64,000 bases of DNA from NCBI RefSeq assembly GCF_040147005.1, contig NZ_JAMSHO010000001.1, positions 806,001-870,000 of the forward strand, read 5' to 3'. Below are positions 30,507 to 42,225 of the stretch, in pieces. How positions within the stretch are numbered: the first letter of the stretch is position 1; every line of letters starts with the position of its first letter. The DNA comes from Halomonas sp. H10-9-1. Its GTDB lineage: Bacteria > Pseudomonadota > Gammaproteobacteria > Pseudomonadales > Halomonadaceae. Position numbers and translations under genes: made by a program. A model generated the notes under the pieces. It was not told where the DNA came from and ran no database searches. It was given only the letters and a program-made list of their open reading frames with translations.

Positions 30507-33386
30507 ATGATGACCGACCAGCGTGACACTCTGCTACAGGCCGGCCTCTACATCCTGCTGCTGGCGTCGCTGATGCTGGGCGGTGTCGAGCTCCTGCTGC
30601 TCTCCCCCTGGAGCCGCACAAGCACCTTGCCACAGCTCATGTCTGCCGGCTTTGCCGCCAGCATCATCCTGATCAGCCTGGGGCTTCTTGCGGTGGCCTG
30701 TGGCCGGCCCGCCGTGCAGCGTGCCCTGAGCCTGGTGCTGGCGCTGTATGCCCTGGCGCTCGGTCTGCTGGTGGCCACCGGCGAGCCTTCCTGGTGGATC
30801 GACTCCTCGCGTGTCGCCCTGGGCATCATTCCGCTGCTGCTGAGCCTCGCCTGGGCCGTCTGGTGCCCGCCGGATACTCCCGCTCGGCGGCGCATCTGGG
30901 GCCTGGTGGCGTTGGGCTGTCTCGTGCTGGGCGCTGCCGCCTTCCTGCGCTCGCTCACCGGCTGGTATGTCACGCCGGGTGAGCTTCAGGGCAACGGCTG
31001 GCTGATGCATATCGCCCTGGTGGTGCTGGGAGTGGGCATGATCACCCTGTTGCAGATCCGTACCCGGCCGCGCCTGCGGCTGCCGGAATCGGCCATCGTC
31101 GTCGGTATCATCGCCGTGGCCTTCAGCCTGCTGGGTTGGCTGGGGGCAGGCTGGCTAGTGGCCTATGCGGCGGGGCGCCCCGAGGAGTGGCAGCAGTGGC
31201 TGGTGGTTTATCACAGCTCCGGCATCCTGCCGGCGTTGCTGGGGCTGAGCGGGCTATGGTTCTCCTACCATCTGGTGGTCAACCGTGCCCTGCTGATCGG
31301 GCGCGTCACCCAGGCGCGGCGTCTCGAGCTCAGCGAACAGCGCTTCCGCTCGCTGTTCAGCCAGAGCCCGGATGCCGTCTTCGCCCTTGACCCCAAGGGC
31401 CGCCTCACCGATGCCAACCCCACCGCCGTCGCCCTCATGCGGCTGGACAAACCCGCATGGCAGGGCCAATACGTTGGCGACCTGCCCATGCTCGAGGCCG
31501 CCGAGCCCTGCGAGCGTGAGGCCCTGACCGCCGCCTTCCGTCGCACGCTGGAGGGCCAGGCCACCGAGCAGGTGTTAAGGCTTGCCTCGCCCCGCGGCCG
31601 GCGCGTCTTCTCGGTGACGCTGATGCCGATCCTGGTGCGTGGTGGGGTAGAAGGGGCCTTCAGCGTGGTCAAGGACCTCACCGAACGCGTGCACACCGCC
31701 GAGCGCCTGCGCCTGCTGGAGCGTAGCATCGAGGCCAGCCACAATGCGGTGATGATCGTCGATGCCCGTCACCCCAACTACGCCATCACCTACGTCAATC
31801 CTGCCTTCACCCGCATGACCGGCTTCGTCGAGAGCGAGATCCTCGGGTCTTCACCCGAGGTGCTGCGGGGTCGCGGCACCCGCGACATCGACGTCACGCG
31901 CATCTGCCAGGCCCTTGACGGCGGCGAGCCCCTGGGGCTGACCCTGCGCACCCATCGCCGCGACGGCCAGCCCTTCTGGAATCAACTCTACCTCTCGCCG
32001 GTTACCGACGAGGGCGGCACCCTGACGCACTTCGTCGGCATCATGAGCGACGTCACCGAGCACAAGGAGCAGCAGAACCAGCTTGCCTACCAGGCTACCC
32101 ACGACACCCTCACCGGGCTGCTCAACCGCGCCACCCTCAACAAGCGTTTGAGCCGCGCGCTCAACCAGCCCCGTAACGCCACGACCCAACTGGCGGTGAT
32201 GTTCATCGACCTGGACGAGTTCAAGCCCATCAACGACACCCTGGGTCACCAGGTGGGCGACGAGATGCTGGTGCAGGTCGCCACGCGCCTCAACCAGGAG
32301 CTGCGCGGTGGTGACCTGCTGGCGCGTATCGGTGGCGACGAATTCATCCTGTTGCCGAGCCCGCTGGAATCCGTGCGCCACGTCGAGGCCCTGGCCGAGC
32401 GCCTGCTGCGCGTGCTGCGCCGCCCCTTCAGCGTGCACGGCCAGCTGCTCCACGTCACCGCCAGCATCGGCATCAGCCTCGCCCAGGACCCCGCCAGCGA
32501 CCCCGAGCGACTCATCCAGCAGGCCGATATGGCCATGTACAAGGCCAAGCAGTGGGGGCGCAACACCTACCAGTTCTTCAGCGACGACCTCGACACCGCC
32601 CTGGTTCAGCGTGTCACCCTGCGCAACGAGCTGCAGCGGGCCATGGAGCACGACCAGCTCGAGGTGCATTACCAGCCGCAGGTGGATGCCCAGGGCCAGG
32701 CGGTAGGCGTGGAGGCGCTGGTGCGCTGGCAGCACCCCGAGCGTGGTCTGGTGCCCCCGGCCGACTTCATCCCCCTGGCCGAGCAGACGGGGCAGATCGT
32801 CATGCTCGGCAACCTGGTGCTGGAACAGGCGTGCCGCGATGCCGCCGCCTGGCATCGCCAGGGCTGCCTGCCCGGGCGCATCTCGGTCAACCTCTCGCCC
32901 ACCCAGTTTCACCGCGGTGGCTTCCTCGAGCACCTGCAGACGCTGCTGGCCGCCACCCAGCTGCCCGGCAGCTGCCTGGAGATGGAAATCACCGAGAACA
33001 GCCTGCTTCAGGACACCGAGTCCGCCATCGGCGTCTTGCAGGCCCTCACCGAGCTGGGCATCGCCACCGCCATCGACGACTTCGGCACCGGCTTCTCCAG
33101 CCTCAGCTACTTGAGCCGGCTGCCCATCGACAAGATCAAGATCGACCGTACCTTCATCGAGGCGCTCGCCGATAGCCCTCGCGATGCCGCCATCTGTCGG
33201 GCCATCGTGCATCTGGCCAGCGAGATGTCGCTGCGCCTGGTTGCCGAGGGCATCGAAACCGCCGACCAGTTCCAGGCGCTTGAGGCCATGGGCTGCCCGG
33301 CCTATCAGGGTTACTACTTTGCCCGCCCGATGACGGCCCCGGCGATGCAGGCCTTCCTCAAGCGGCGCACGCTGACCGCCTCCTGA
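30507..33386 (+). CDS. Membrane sensor with PAS, GGDEF and EAL domains (c-di-GMP turnover)
   Basis: 959 residues. The N-terminus has about seven or eight hydrophobic helices (1-~265, MASE/7TM-like). Next are PAS 1 (~275-395; FRSLFSQSPDAVFALDPKG), PAS 2 with PAC (~400-525), GGDEF (~535-690; active loop ARIGGDEFILL) and EAL (~700-955). The EAL domain has VEALVRWQHP, MEITENSL, TAIDDFGTGFSSLSYL and KIDRTFI. Both catalytic signatures are intact, so it could make or break c-di-GMP. No RxxD inhibitory site is seen directly before GGDEF. Position between the initiating transferase and ManC suggests control of polysaccharide output, but this is inferred from location only. Confidence 0.93.
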   Translation: MMTDQRDTLLQAGLYILLLASLMLGGVELLLLSPWSRTSTLPQLMSAGFAASIILISLGLLAVACGRPAVQRALSLVLALYALALGLLVATGEPSWWIDSSRVALGIIPLLLSLAWAVWCPPDTPARRRIWGLVALGCLVLGAAAFLRSLTGWYVTPGELQGNGWLMHIALVVLGVGMITLLQIRTRPRLRLPESAIVVGIIAVAFSLLGWLGAGWLVAYAAGRPEEWQQWLVVYHSSGILPALLGLSGLWFSYHLVVNRALLIGRVTQARRLELSEQRFRSLFSQSPDAVFALDPKGRLTDANPTAVALMRLDKPAWQGQYVGDLPMLEAAEPCEREALTAAFRRTLEGQATEQVLRLASPRGRRVFSVTLMPILVRGGVEGAFSVVKDLTERVHTAERLRLLERSIEASHNAVMIVDARHPNYAITYVNPAFTRMTGFVESEILGSSPEVLRGRGTRDIDVTRICQALDGGEPLGLTLRTHRRDGQPFWNQLYLSPVTDEGGTLTHFVGIMSDVTEHKEQQNQLAYQATHDTLTGLLNRATLNKRLSRALNQPRNATTQLAVMFIDLDEFKPINDTLGHQVGDEMLVQVATRLNQELRGGDLLARIGGDEFILLPSPLESVRHVEALAERLLRVLRRPFSVHGQLLHVTASIGISLAQDPASDPERLIQQADMAMYKAKQWGRNTYQFFSDDLDTALVQRVTLRNELQRAMEHDQLEVHYQPQVDAQGQAVGVEALVRWQHPERGLVPPADFIPLAEQTGQIVMLGNLVLEQACRDAAAWHRQGCLPGRISVNLSPTQFHRGGFLEHLQTLLAATQLPGSCLEMEITENSLLQDTESAIGVLQALTELGIATAIDDFGTGFSSLSYLSRLPIDKIKIDRTFIEALADSPRDAAICRAIVHLASEMSLRLVAEGIETADQFQALEAMGCPAYQGYYFARPMTAPAMQAFLKRRTLTAS

Positions 33387-33503
33387 GCGCAGGCCGAGCG
33401 CTACCCGCTCACCACTCCTAAGCCCAGTCGCGAAGTGGTATCATCCTGCGCCATCGATTCACGCCACTGTCAGGCCGTGGCTTCGCCCGGCAAGGAGCGC
33501 CCG

Positions 33504-34958
33504 TTGCCCACTCCCACAAGGAACGCCCCGCTAACGCCCGTGATCCTCTCCGGGGGCAGCGGCTCGCGGCTGTGGCCGCTCTCCCGCGAGCACTACCCCA
33601 AGCAGTTCCAGTGTCTCAACCGTGACGACGTAAGCCTGCTCCAGGAAACTGTTTTGCGCCTGCACGGCGAGACGGGCAGCGCCCCGCCGCTGGTGATCTG
33701 CAATGCTGCCCATCGCTTCCTGGTCGCCGAACAGCTCCAGCAGATCGGCTGCACGCCTCAGCGCATCCTGCTCGAGCCCTGCGCGCGCAACACCGCCCCG
33801 GCGGTGGCGCTGGCCGCGCTGCAGGCCGCACCCGAGGCGCTGCTGCTGGTAATGCCCGCCGACCACGCCATCGACGACCTCGATGCCTTCCGTGCCGCGG
33901 TGGAGAGTGGCAGCGTCCTGGCCGAAGCCGGCCGGCTGGTCACCTTCGGCATCACCCCCGAGCGCGCCCACACCGGCTACGGTTATATTCGCCGTGGCGA
34001 GGCGCTGGGGGAGGGCGGCTACCGCGTCGACGCCTTCGTCGAGAAGCCCGATGCCGAACGCGCCCGCAGCTACCTGGAAAGTGGCGACTACCTCTGGAAC
34101 AGCGGCATCTTCCTGTTTCGCGCCGAGCGCTTCCTCGCCGAACTGGAGCGCCTGGCGCCGGCCATGCTGACAGCCTGTCGTGCCGCCCTGGCAGCGGGGC
34201 GCGAGGACCTCGACTTCCTGCGCGTGGACGCCGAGGCCTTCGCCGCCTGCCCCAGCGACTCCATCGACTACGCCGTGATGGAGCATACCCGGGAGGCTGC
34301 CGTGGTTCCCATGGCCCCGGGTTGGAGCGATATCGGTGCCTGGGATGCAGTCCATGAACTCCAGAGTCGTGACGCTCCGGACGGCAATGCAGTGCATGGC
34401 GACGTTCTGCTACATGCCACGCGCAACAGCCTGGTACACAGTCATTCGCGACTGGTGGCTACAGTGGGCGTGGATGACTTGGTGGTGGTGGAGACCGAGG
34501 ATGCCGTGCTAGTGGCCGATCGCCACGCCACCCAGGACATCAAGCGCATCGTCGAACGCCTCAATCAGGCCGGACGCAGCGAGTCCCGAGCCCTGCCCCA
34601 GGTCTATCGCCCCTGGGGGCACTATCGCACCCTGGCGCTCACCGAAGGCTTCCAGGTCAAGGAAATCGTGGTCAACCCCGGCCAGCAGCTCTCGCTGCAG
34701 ATGCACCACCACCGCGCAGAGCATTGGGTCGTGGTACAGGGGACTGCCAAGGTCACCCAGAGCCAGGGTCACGGTGATACCGAACAGCTAAGCAGTTTTC
34801 TGCTCTGTGAAGACGAATCGACCTATATCCCCCAGGGCACCCTGCACCGCCTGGAAAACCCCGGGGTCATACCGTTGCGCCTTATCGAAGTGCAGACCGG
34901 TAGCTACCTCGGCGAAGACGATATCGTGCGTTTCGACGACGCCTATGGTCGCTCATGA
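33504..34958 (+). CDS. manC: Mannose-1-phosphate guanylyltransferase / mannose-6-phosphate isomerase
   Basis: 484-residue bifunctional AlgA/WbpW/ManC-type enzyme that makes mannose-6-P and then GDP-mannose, the precursor for Gmd/Rmd encoded downstream. Nucleotidyltransferase motif GGSGSRLWPLSREHYPKQF (residues ~13-31) and FVEKPDAERA are present. The C-terminal cupin isomerase domain has PWGHYRTLALTEGFQVKEI, QLSLQMHHHRAEHW and YIPQGTLHRLENPG. I choose TTG 33504 because AAGGAG lies at 33492-33497 and the resulting length equals AlgA. In-frame GTGs at 33435 and 33477 are alternatives. It overlaps the next glycosyltransferase by 4 bp. Confidence 0.94.
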   Translation: MPTPTRNAPLTPVILSGGSGSRLWPLSREHYPKQFQCLNRDDVSLLQETVLRLHGETGSAPPLVICNAAHRFLVAEQLQQIGCTPQRILLEPCARNTAPAVALAALQAAPEALLLVMPADHAIDDLDAFRAAVESGSVLAEAGRLVTFGITPERAHTGYGYIRRGEALGEGGYRVDAFVEKPDAERARSYLESGDYLWNSGIFLFRAERFLAELERLAPAMLTACRAALAAGREDLDFLRVDAEAFAACPSDSIDYAVMEHTREAAVVPMAPGWSDIGAWDAVHELQSRDAPDGNAVHGDVLLHATRNSLVHSHSRLVATVGVDDLVVVETEDAVLVADRHATQDIKRIVERLNQAGRSESRALPQVYRPWGHYRTLALTEGFQVKEIVVNPGQQLSLQMHHHRAEHWVVVQGTAKVTQSQGHGDTEQLSSFLLCEDESTYIPQGTLHRLENPGVIPLRLIEVQTGSYLGEDDIVRFDDAYGRS

Positions 34959-36190
34959 CCTGCCGGCAGCAGCGAGAAGCTAGTATCGAACAGGAGGGGT
35001 GGCAGCCGCCGGCTGCACCTAGGGTTGCTATTGTTCACGACTGGCTGGTGACCTGGGCAGGTGCGGAAAAGGTCCTTGATATCCTGCTGGCACGCTTCCC
35101 CCATGCCGAGTTGTTCACTACCGTCTGCTTTCTGGATGAAACGCAGGTAACGGCGCTACGCGGTCGCACCATCCGCACCAGCTTTATCCAGCGCCTACCG
35201 GGGGCGCGTCGTCACTACCGCCGCTATCTGCCGCTGATGCCCCTGGCGGTGGAGCAGTTTGACCTCAAGGGCTTTGACCTGATCCTGTCGAGCAGTCACG
35301 CCGTGGCCAAGGGGGTCATTCCGGATCCCGGAGCGGTGCATGTTTGCTACTGCTACAGCCCCATGCGCTACGCCTGGGACATGCAGCATCAATATCTGCG
35401 CCAGACTGGCGCCCGGGGCCTCAAGGGGGCGCTGATGCGTTGGCAGCTGCATAAGCTGCGCCTGTGGGACTTTGCCAGCGCCCAGCGCGTCGACCACTTT
35501 ATCGCCATCTCGCACTATATCCAGCGGCGCATCGAGCGCTTCTATCGACGTGAGGCTGAAGTCGTCTACCCCCCCGTCGAGACGGACCGCTATCGCCATG
35601 ATCGTCCCAGGGAAAACTTCTACCTGGCGGCGTCACGGTTGGTGCCCTACAAACGCCTGGACCTGGTCATCGAGGCCTTCAACCGGATGCCTGAGCGAGA
35701 GCTGATAGTGATCGGCGACGGCCCGGAGCGACGTCGACTCGAAGCACTGGCCGGTCCCAATGTCAGTCTGTTGGGCTACCAGGAAGATGCTGTGCTGATC
35801 GACCATCTCGAGCGGACCCGTGCCTTCGTGTTCATGGCCGAGGAGGATTTTGGCATCCTCCCGGTGGAGGCCCAGGCCGCCGGCGCGCCTGTCATCGGTT
35901 ATGGCGTCGGAGGCGTGGCCGAGACGGTTATCGACGGCGTGACCGGGGTTCACGTCCCGCGCCAACAGGCAGGCGCGCTTTGCCAGGCGGTAGACATGTT
36001 CGAGGGGCGTCAGACCGAGGATCCTGGCGCCTTTCCGTCGCTCGCGTGTCGTGAAAGCGCTTTGCGCTTCGCTCGGAGCGTCTTCGACGCGGAACTGGGC
36101 AAGCATCTCGATGAGTGGCTGCCTCAGGCCCCGTATGCTCCCCCTTTCAGCGATGCCAACAGCGCCTCGGCAGACCTCTGCCAGTCATAG
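34955..36190 (+). CDS. Glycosyltransferase family 4 (mannosyl/rhamnosyltransferase-like)
   Basis: 411-residue GT-B fold glycosyltransferase. RVAIVHDWLVTWAGAEKVLD opens the N-terminal domain, and YCYSPMRYAWDMQHQYL is the segment typical of the WbaZ-like mannosyltransferase group. The nucleotide-sugar site contains LVPYKRLDLVIEAFN and the E-x7-E motif in AEEDFGILPVEAQAAGAPVI. The donor is probably GDP-mannose or GDP-rhamnose given manC directly upstream (4-bp overlap), an inference from context. Its 3' end overlaps the convergent glycosyltransferase gene by 67 bp. Confidence 0.9.
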   Translation: MTCRQQREASIEQEGWQPPAAPRVAIVHDWLVTWAGAEKVLDILLARFPHAELFTTVCFLDETQVTALRGRTIRTSFIQRLPGARRHYRRYLPLMPLAVEQFDLKGFDLILSSSHAVAKGVIPDPGAVHVCYCYSPMRYAWDMQHQYLRQTGARGLKGALMRWQLHKLRLWDFASAQRVDHFIAISHYIQRRIERFYRREAEVVYPPVETDRYRHDRPRENFYLAASRLVPYKRLDLVIEAFNRMPERELIVIGDGPERRRLEALAGPNVSLLGYQEDAVLIDHLERTRAFVFMAEEDFGILPVEAQAAGAPVIGYGVGGVAETVIDGVTGVHVPRQQAGALCQAVDMFEGRQTEDPGAFPSLACRESALRFARSVFDAELGKHLDEWLPQAPYAPPFSDANSASADLCQS

Positions 36191-37293
36191 TATGCGGCGC
36201 GCGCGATGCCCTGCCTTCCCAGCCGTCGACGGGCCTCGGCATCCTCCAGCGCCGTCTCGAGTACGGCCCGAATGCTTTCGGTCTCGCCCGGCTCGACCAG
36301 GAACGCCGACTCGCCGGTGATTTCGTGCATGGAGGTGTTGCGGCTGGTCAGTACCGGCACGCCGCAGGCCATCGCCTCTACCACCGGCATGCCGAATCCT
36401 TCGTACAACGAGGGGTAGGCCATCAGGCCGGCGCTGGCGGTGATCAGGGGAAGGTCCTGCTGCGCCACATAGCCGAGTCGCAGCAGTTCGCCACGGGCTT
36501 CGAGTCGCCGCAACTCCTGGCTTAGTGAGGTGTCGTTCCAGCCCTTGGCGCCCACGCAGACCAGCGGCCACTCCCTCCTCAGCGCTCCGGGCAGGGCGGC
36601 GTAGGCCTGGGCGAGGCGCTCCAGGTTCTTGCGTGGTTCCAGGGTCCCGACGCTGAGGATATAGCGCGGTGGAAGGCCTAGTCGTTGCCGCACCGCGTCC
36701 CGGGTGGCGGCCTCCAGCGGGCGGAAGGCGGCAGCCGCGGCCGGTGGTGCCACCGCAATATCCGCCTCTTGCAGCCCGGCGTAGACGGCGATCTCGCGGC
36801 GCATGGTACGGGAGATGGTCACGATGGCATCGGCGTGGCGCAGGGTATGGTCGATCTGGCGTCTCAGGTAGGCGATCCGTGCCGGCGGGTGAGAGGCCCG
36901 CACGGCCAGATGGGAGAGGTCGTAGACCGTGGCCACGCGTCGGCCGGCAAACGGCATCAGCTCGAGTCCCGGCTCCCAGTACACATGGTCGGCGTAACGG
37001 CGCGTCAGGCTGGCGAATCGCAGAGTGCGAAGCCGATGGCGCAGCCCGTAGCTACCCGGTATCCGGCGCAGCCGCTGGCGCAGCGCAGCGGACCCGCCGC
37101 CCCCGGCAAGGGCCGGGTCCCCGGTCGGTGGCCAGTCGTGCAATTGAGCGCCGTCGAGCCATCGGCTACGATACAGCCCTCGAAAGGCCTCCACCTCGGG
37201 GTGCCCCGCCAGGCGAGCGGCCAGCTGTTTCGTGTAGTGGCCGATCCCCGTCAAGGGGGGCTGCAGGCAGTCAAGGTTGGTCAGCAGCTTCAT
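36124..37293 (-). CDS. Glycosyltransferase family 4
   Basis: 389-residue GT4 enzyme related to WbdB/MtfB-type mannosyltransferases. The N-terminus MKLLTNLDCLQPPLTGIGHY contains the acceptor-side G-I-G-x-Y. Middle segments are VATVYDLSHL and IVTISRTMRREI. The donor domain has ILSVGTLEPRKNLERLAQAY and E-x7-E in YEGFGMPVVEAMACGVPVL. The ATG at 37293 gives the usual family start; the frame is open 88 codons upstream but that part is not protein-like. It is transcribed toward the preceding glycosyltransferase, with a 67-bp tail overlap, and divergently from a small ORF at 37367. Confidence 0.9.
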   Translation of the reverse strand: MKLLTNLDCLQPPLTGIGHYTKQLAARLAGHPEVEAFRGLYRSRWLDGAQLHDWPPTGDPALAGGGGSAALRQRLRRIPGSYGLRHRLRTLRFASLTRRYADHVYWEPGLELMPFAGRRVATVYDLSHLAVRASHPPARIAYLRRQIDHTLRHADAIVTISRTMRREIAVYAGLQEADIAVAPPAAAAAFRPLEAATRDAVRQRLGLPPRYILSVGTLEPRKNLERLAQAYAALPGALRREWPLVCVGAKGWNDTSLSQELRRLEARGELLRLGYVAQQDLPLITASAGLMAYPSLYEGFGMPVVEAMACGVPVLTSRNTSMHEITGESAFLVEPGETESIRAVLETALEDAEARRRLGRQGIARAAYYDWQRSAEALLASLKGGAYGA

Positions 37294-37366
37294 GGCGGCG
37301 AAGGTTACCTCATCGATATATGACGCGCGGCGCCAGGGGATTGCCGTTATCACCAAGGAGACGACA

Positions 37367-37660
37367 GTGTCGGAACGCCACGCCACCCGGCCCTTCCTGG
37401 TCGACAACAACCCGCGGCTCGACATCGCGGTGCTGGAGCGGCGCCTGGAGGAACTCCTCGCCGAGTGCCCGACCCTGCCCGCCGCGCCGCGGCCGCTGCC
37501 CAGCCTGCAGCCCGCCGTCAGGCCGTCAGCGCTGCGCCGGCTGTTGATTCGACTCAAGGCCAGCTATCTGATCAGCCAGTGGCTGCCGCGTCACCCCGGA
37601 CTCTACCGTCGCGCGCGGACACTCTATCACTGGCTCAGAGGGATTGCCGGGCGCCGCTAA
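37367..37660 (+). CDS. Possible small protein, function unknown
   Basis: 97-residue candidate starting at GTG 37367, seven bases after AAGGAG (37355-37360). The N-terminus FLVDNNPRLDIAVLERRLEE loosely resembles the start of the methyltransferase at 44222 (H-N-N-P-H-L-D). The C-terminal half is basic and helical (LRRLLIRLKASYLISQWLPR). Such segments precede DUF4214-like or methyltransferase domains in polysaccharide proteins, so this may be a remnant of a larger gene. Its last 135 bp overlap the convergent SGNH gene. The good ribosome site is the main support. Confidence 0.4.
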   Translation: MSERHATRPFLVDNNPRLDIAVLERRLEELLAECPTLPAAPRPLPSLQPAVRPSALRRLLIRLKASYLISQWLPRHPGLYRRARTLYHWLRGIAGRR

Positions 37661-38674
37661 TGCCTCGATCAGTCGCCGGGTGTTGCGCCGCCGCGCCTCG
37701 TCGACCAGATGGAAGTCGGTATCGAACATGTCCTCCGCCGGGTACATGAAGTCATAGGGCCGCCCCCGATAGGTCAGGCCGTGGCGGGCTGCCTGTTCCG
37801 GCAGTGTCGAATAGAAGCGCCGTTCCACCGGATCCTCCCGGTAGTGGGGGTGGAACAGGAAGGCCGGCGGTACCAGCACCAGGCAGGCACCGCGGTCTTG
37901 CAGTCGCTCCTGGAAATGTCGCAGCAGTGCCCAGCCGGGGGCATTATCTGCGTGGTCTGCACCGTACTGGCGGGGCGCCTCGGCCGTGGCCTGCTGCGCC
38001 ATCCAGGCTTCCCGATGCCGGCGAGACGTCGCCGTCTGATCACCGTGGGCGTCCAAGCGGTGGGCCCCATAGGTGCCCTTTACCGTGAAGCCATCGGGCA
38101 AGCCGCGATAGCCCTGCACGACTCGGCTGAGCGAGGTCTGCATCACGATCTGCAAGGCTTCCCCAGCCACCAGGGGCAGCCAGCGGTGCAGCGGCAGGGC
38201 CGCGTGGCTCAGCCGCCAGGCCTGCAGCAGTTCCTCGGGCTGGCCCAGGTAGAAGTCGTTCATCACGTGGTTGATCTCGCCGCGGTAGCCGAGCAGCGGG
38301 TACTCCAGGGCCAGGATCACCAGGTCGCCCGCCTCCGCTATCGCCAGGGTCTGGTTGAGGATCACCGGCAGCCCCAGCCCGGCATTCACGCCGAGGTTCA
38401 CCGCGGGCCGCCGGAAGCTCTCTCCCAGCTGCGGCGAGTCGATGCCGAACATGGCGCTGGAGCCCCCCGCCACCAGCAGCCGAGGGGGCGGTAGGGCCTC
38501 GGCGCGGGCCTGCTTGTGGGCCCGGGCCTCGAGCACCCATTGATGGTCGGGATGGGGGTGGCCCAGCTGACCCGCCAGCGCCAGCAGCCAGGCGCCCAGC
38601 GCCAGGCCGATGCCCAGGGCGACGCCGCTCAGCAGTCGCCAGAGGGTGCCTTGGCCGGCTTCCGGTCGGCGCAT
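37526..38674 (-). CDS. SGNH/DltD-AlgJ-like partner of MBOAT O-acetyltransferase
   Basis: 382 residues with one N-terminal membrane anchor (~12-35) and a periplasmic SGNH-like domain. The nucleophile block is LLVAGGSSAMFGIDSPQLG (residues ~65-83), and the Asp/His pair is in DTDFHLVDEARRRN near 330. In DltD, AlgJ/AlgX and PatB systems such proteins receive an acyl group from an MBOAT membrane protein and pass it to a polysaccharide. The MBOAT gene lies directly upstream (10-bp gap), which supports this. The ATG at 38674 has TAGGAG in front. The last ~45 residues look unstructured and overlap the small plus-strand ORF. Confidence 0.83.
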   Translation of the reverse strand: MRRPEAGQGTLWRLLSGVALGIGLALGAWLLALAGQLGHPHPDHQWVLEARAHKQARAEALPPPRLLVAGGSSAMFGIDSPQLGESFRRPAVNLGVNAGLGLPVILNQTLAIAEAGDLVILALEYPLLGYRGEINHVMNDFYLGQPEELLQAWRLSHAALPLHRWLPLVAGEALQIVMQTSLSRVVQGYRGLPDGFTVKGTYGAHRLDAHGDQTATSRRHREAWMAQQATAEAPRQYGADHADNAPGWALLRHFQERLQDRGACLVLVPPAFLFHPHYREDPVERRFYSTLPEQAARHGLTYRGRPYDFMYPAEDMFDTDFHLVDEARRRNTRRLIEALAAPGNPSEPVIECPRATVESGVTRQPLADQIAGLESNQQPAQR

Positions 38675-38684
38675 GGATCGGCTC

Positions 38685-41222
<2,538 letters not shown>

Positions 41223-41223
<1 letters not shown>

Positions 41224-42218
41224 TGACGGAGGGTGAGGCCGTGCCACCAGCGGCATCACTGCTGGTCACTGGAGCTGGTGGCTTCGTGGGACGTCACCTG
41301 TTGGCAGCGTTGCGGCGTCGTTGGCCGCAGGTGGTATTGCATGCCACTACCCATGGCGAGCACCTCAATGTGTATCAGGGCGTAACCTGGCATCGGCTGG
41401 ATATCCGCCGCGCGGGTCGCGTGAACGCACTGATGGCGCTTCTGCAGCCCAGTGCCATCATCCACTTGGCAGCTCAATCCCATGTGCCTACCAGCTTCCG
41501 TGACCCGGCGCTGACCTGGCGGGTAAACCTGCAGGGTACCCTCAACTTGCTGGAGGCCGTCAAGCATGAGAGCCCGCAAAGCCTGGTCGTCAACGTGGGC
41601 TCCTCGGACATGTACGGTGGCGCCTTTCGCGACGGTCTGCCGGCCACTGAGCAGACCGCCTTCCAGCCGCTGAACCCCTATGCTGCCAGCAAGGCGGCGG
41701 CTGATCTGGCGGCTGGCCAGTATGCTGCCAGCGAAGGGCTGCGGATCATCCGCGCCCGGCCCTTCAACCACACCGGTCCCGGACAGCGCGACGATTTCGT
41801 GCTGGCCGCCTTCGCCACCCAGGTCGCCCGTATCGAGGCCGGTCTGCAGCCCCCCATGGTCGAGACCGGCAACCTGGACGCGGAGCGTGACTTCCTCGAT
41901 GTGGAGGACGTAGTCGCTGCCTATCTGGCGCTGCTGGAGCTGCCCGAGGCCGAGCAGCGTGGCCAGGCCTATAACATTGCCTCCGGGCAGGCGGTGCCAG
42001 TGGGCGAACTGCTCAACGGCCTGCTGGCCCGCGCCCGTTGCCCCATCGACCATCGCTTGGATCCAGCCCGACAGCGCCCCGCCGATATCCAGGCCGTGCG
42101 CGCCGACACCACGGCGCTGCGTCAGGCGACCGACTGGCGACCGGCCATCTCCCACGGCGCCATGCTCGACCGGCTGCTGGATGACTGCCGTCGGCGCGTG
42201 GCCGCTGCTGACCAGTGA
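41223..42218 (+). CDS. rmd: GDP-6-deoxy-D-mannose (GDP-4-keto-6-deoxymannose) reductase
   Basis: 331-residue SDR enzyme that reduces the Gmd product to GDP-D-rhamnose. LLVTGAGGFVGRHLLAAL is the Rossmann motif, Ser/Tyr/Lys catalysis is seen in VNVGSSDMYG and NPYAASKAAADL, and RPFNHTGPGQRDDFVL is characteristic of Rmd. The sequence is unlike fucose synthase (Fcl), and no perosamine aminotransferase is encoded nearby, so D-rhamnose is the expected sugar. It starts inside the gmd stop (TGATG) and is followed by the Wzm gene after 7 bp, forming one operon. Confidence 0.93.
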
Positions 42219-42225
42219 GCCTTCC

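Noticed and set aside
31851..33212. 453-codon minus-strand frame opposite GGDEF/EAL
   Set aside because: Shadow frame; both catalytic motifs are on the plus strand.
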